This document shows, in pieces, positions 62,930 to 64,000 of a DNA stretch of 64,000 nt. The position numbers and the translations under genes were made by a program. The stretch's first letter is position 1. Each line of letters opens with the position of its first letter. The stretch is from contig CAMQGK010000514.1 in NCBI GenBank assembly GCA_947000775.1, forward strand, positions 3,622,501 to 3,686,500, in the 5' to 3' direction. The stretch is from Pterois miles. Its lineage: Eukaryota > Chordata > Actinopteri > Perciformes > Scorpaenidae. The notes below the pieces were generated by a model. It worked only from the letters and a program-made list of their open reading frames with translations. It was not told the DNA's origin and searched no databases.

Positions 62930-63821
62930 GCATTAGCATTATTGTGTCATTCATACACCTTTAAGTATGACCAGGCTGTTGTGTTGATGTTTAGCAGGTA
63001 TCTTCGCTAATTGGCGCTAAACAAAAAGTACAGTTGAGGCTGATGAGAATGCTATTAGTTTAGCAGCTAAAAGGTCATAAAACCAAGTCTTGAACAAATT
63101 GAACACCTGAGCTGATTGCGGCTGTAGATTCATCAGCTCAGAACCACAAATGTCTGTACAAAGTTTGGTACCAATTTTTATCTATCTAACAGCTGTCAAG
63201 ATATTTCACGCTGAACTACAAATACCTTCCTCATGGTGGCGCTATTTCAGTCTTGACCACAGCGGTGGACCGATCTACAGATTGACTAAAAACTGTGTAG
63301 AAATGTTTTCATGAACCGAGAAAAAAAACTGCTGTTTTCAGCTGTGTGACAATATATTTGATTGGTTTTCAATTCGCTTACTTGTTTTAAGAATTAGGAA
63401 CATTTTCACAATCATACAGGAACATTTAATCCTTCAGAGAATCAGAAAAATTCACTGGTTTTCACTGGAAAATTTGGTAGTGACTGAACGCAAGACAAAT
63501 TTAGGGAAGGAAGGGAAGAAACCAGACTAATAAAAGATCAGTGGGAGAGAAAACCAGAGCAGGGGGAAGAAAAGGAGGAATAGTTAATGACAAATGACGG
63601 ATAAATGCCAAATTCATGACCACGCATGCTGAGAGCTTAAGGTCAATGACGTGTAGATTGTGTGTGTGAGTGTGTGTGAGTGGGCATGTGACTTCCTGCC
63701 TGCCCTGCATGCCTACATACACATGTATCTGCTCAGTAATGTCATTAATAACCCTGGGTATGGAGTCCTTCAGACAAATTGTCCAGATGCTGCTTGTTCG
63801 CTCTATATGCCTGAATGCCTG

Positions 63822-63822
63822 G

Positions 63823-63852
<30 letters not shown>
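63822..63852. repeat. (TG)n microsatellite
   Basis: About 15 TG units near the right edge of the window. Confidence 0.95.
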
Positions 63853-63856
<4 letters not shown>

Positions 63857-64000
63857 ATGTGCGTGTGCTGCAGGGATGTCATAACCCATCAGCTTGTATC
63901 CTTGGTGGTGGCACGAAACAACCTAGCGGAGCGGTTTTGGCTTAGCGCCGAGTCTCTTGAGTGAGTGAGTGAGTGTGTGAGTGAGTGGTCGCCGTCTGAG

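Larger units (their letters stand above)
57335..64000. other. Region upstream of rph3a; no gene seen
   Basis: No supported gene. Contents: two family A fragments (59.32-59.70 and 59.86-59.95 kb), a LINE-like tail with tcttat repeats (60.06-60.12 kb), a family B copy, a degenerate LINE end (62.08-62.19 kb), a SINE (62.76-62.93 kb), a family D piece (63.1-63.29 kb) and a TG microsatellite. Low-repeat AT-rich stretches at 58.14-58.65 and 60.5-60.76 kb could be regulatory. Confidence 0.6.

Noticed and set aside
62525..63010. 161-codon plus-strand frame
   Set aside because: It runs through a SINE and flanking non-coding sequence and has no homology.

Overview
The window looks like vertebrate, almost certainly teleost fish, nuclear DNA. 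Genes are split into many short exons with GT/AG introns. CA/TG microsatellites are abundant. There are tRNA-derived SINEs, non-LTR retrotransposon fragments, a hAT element, a solo LTR and several dispersed families of fish type. There is no bacterial-style gene packing, and nearly all long open frames are chance or repeat-derived.

Two genes are supported, both on the minus strand. The first (7.9-16.8 kb) is a group III secretory phospholipase A2 (pla2g3). Seven coding exons join in phase into about 568 residues: signal peptide, propeptide ending in a furin-type RVKR site, the PLA2 core with Ca2+ loop and CCREHD active site, a Ser/Thr-rich linker with a 10-residue triplicated repeat, and a Cys-containing C-terminal region. 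The second (21.0 to about 57.3 kb) is rabphilin-3A (rph3a). Fifteen coding exons join in phase into about 602 residues: Rab3-binding helix, eight-cysteine zinc finger, SGAWFF motif, variable acidic linker, and C2A and C2B domains that keep their Ca2+-binding aspartates. The exon with the start codon was not found. A probable 5' untranslated exon lies near 57.1-57.3 kb, leaving a first intron region of about 23 kb.

Layout: 1-5.2 kb, repeat-rich non-coding DNA; 5.2-5.56 kb, a CpG-rich patch with a possible minus-strand first exon; 5.7-7.3 kb, a degenerate tandem array; 7.9-16.8 kb, pla2g3, with a 2-kb 8-bp satellite in its last intron and a hAT element in its first; 16.8-21.0 kb, intergenic; 21.0-57.3 kb, rph3a; 57.4-64 kb, intergenic with repeats. 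The genes point the same way but act separately: one product is a secreted lipid hydrolase, the other a synaptic-vesicle Rab3 effector.

I found no new multi-gene system. The most interesting signals are structural: the two-letter-like satellite inside pla2g3, repeat tracts placed exactly at rph3a splice acceptors, and a coding minisatellite in pla2g3. Exon borders were placed by eye from splice consensus, reading phase and recalled family sequence; no alignment or search was run.
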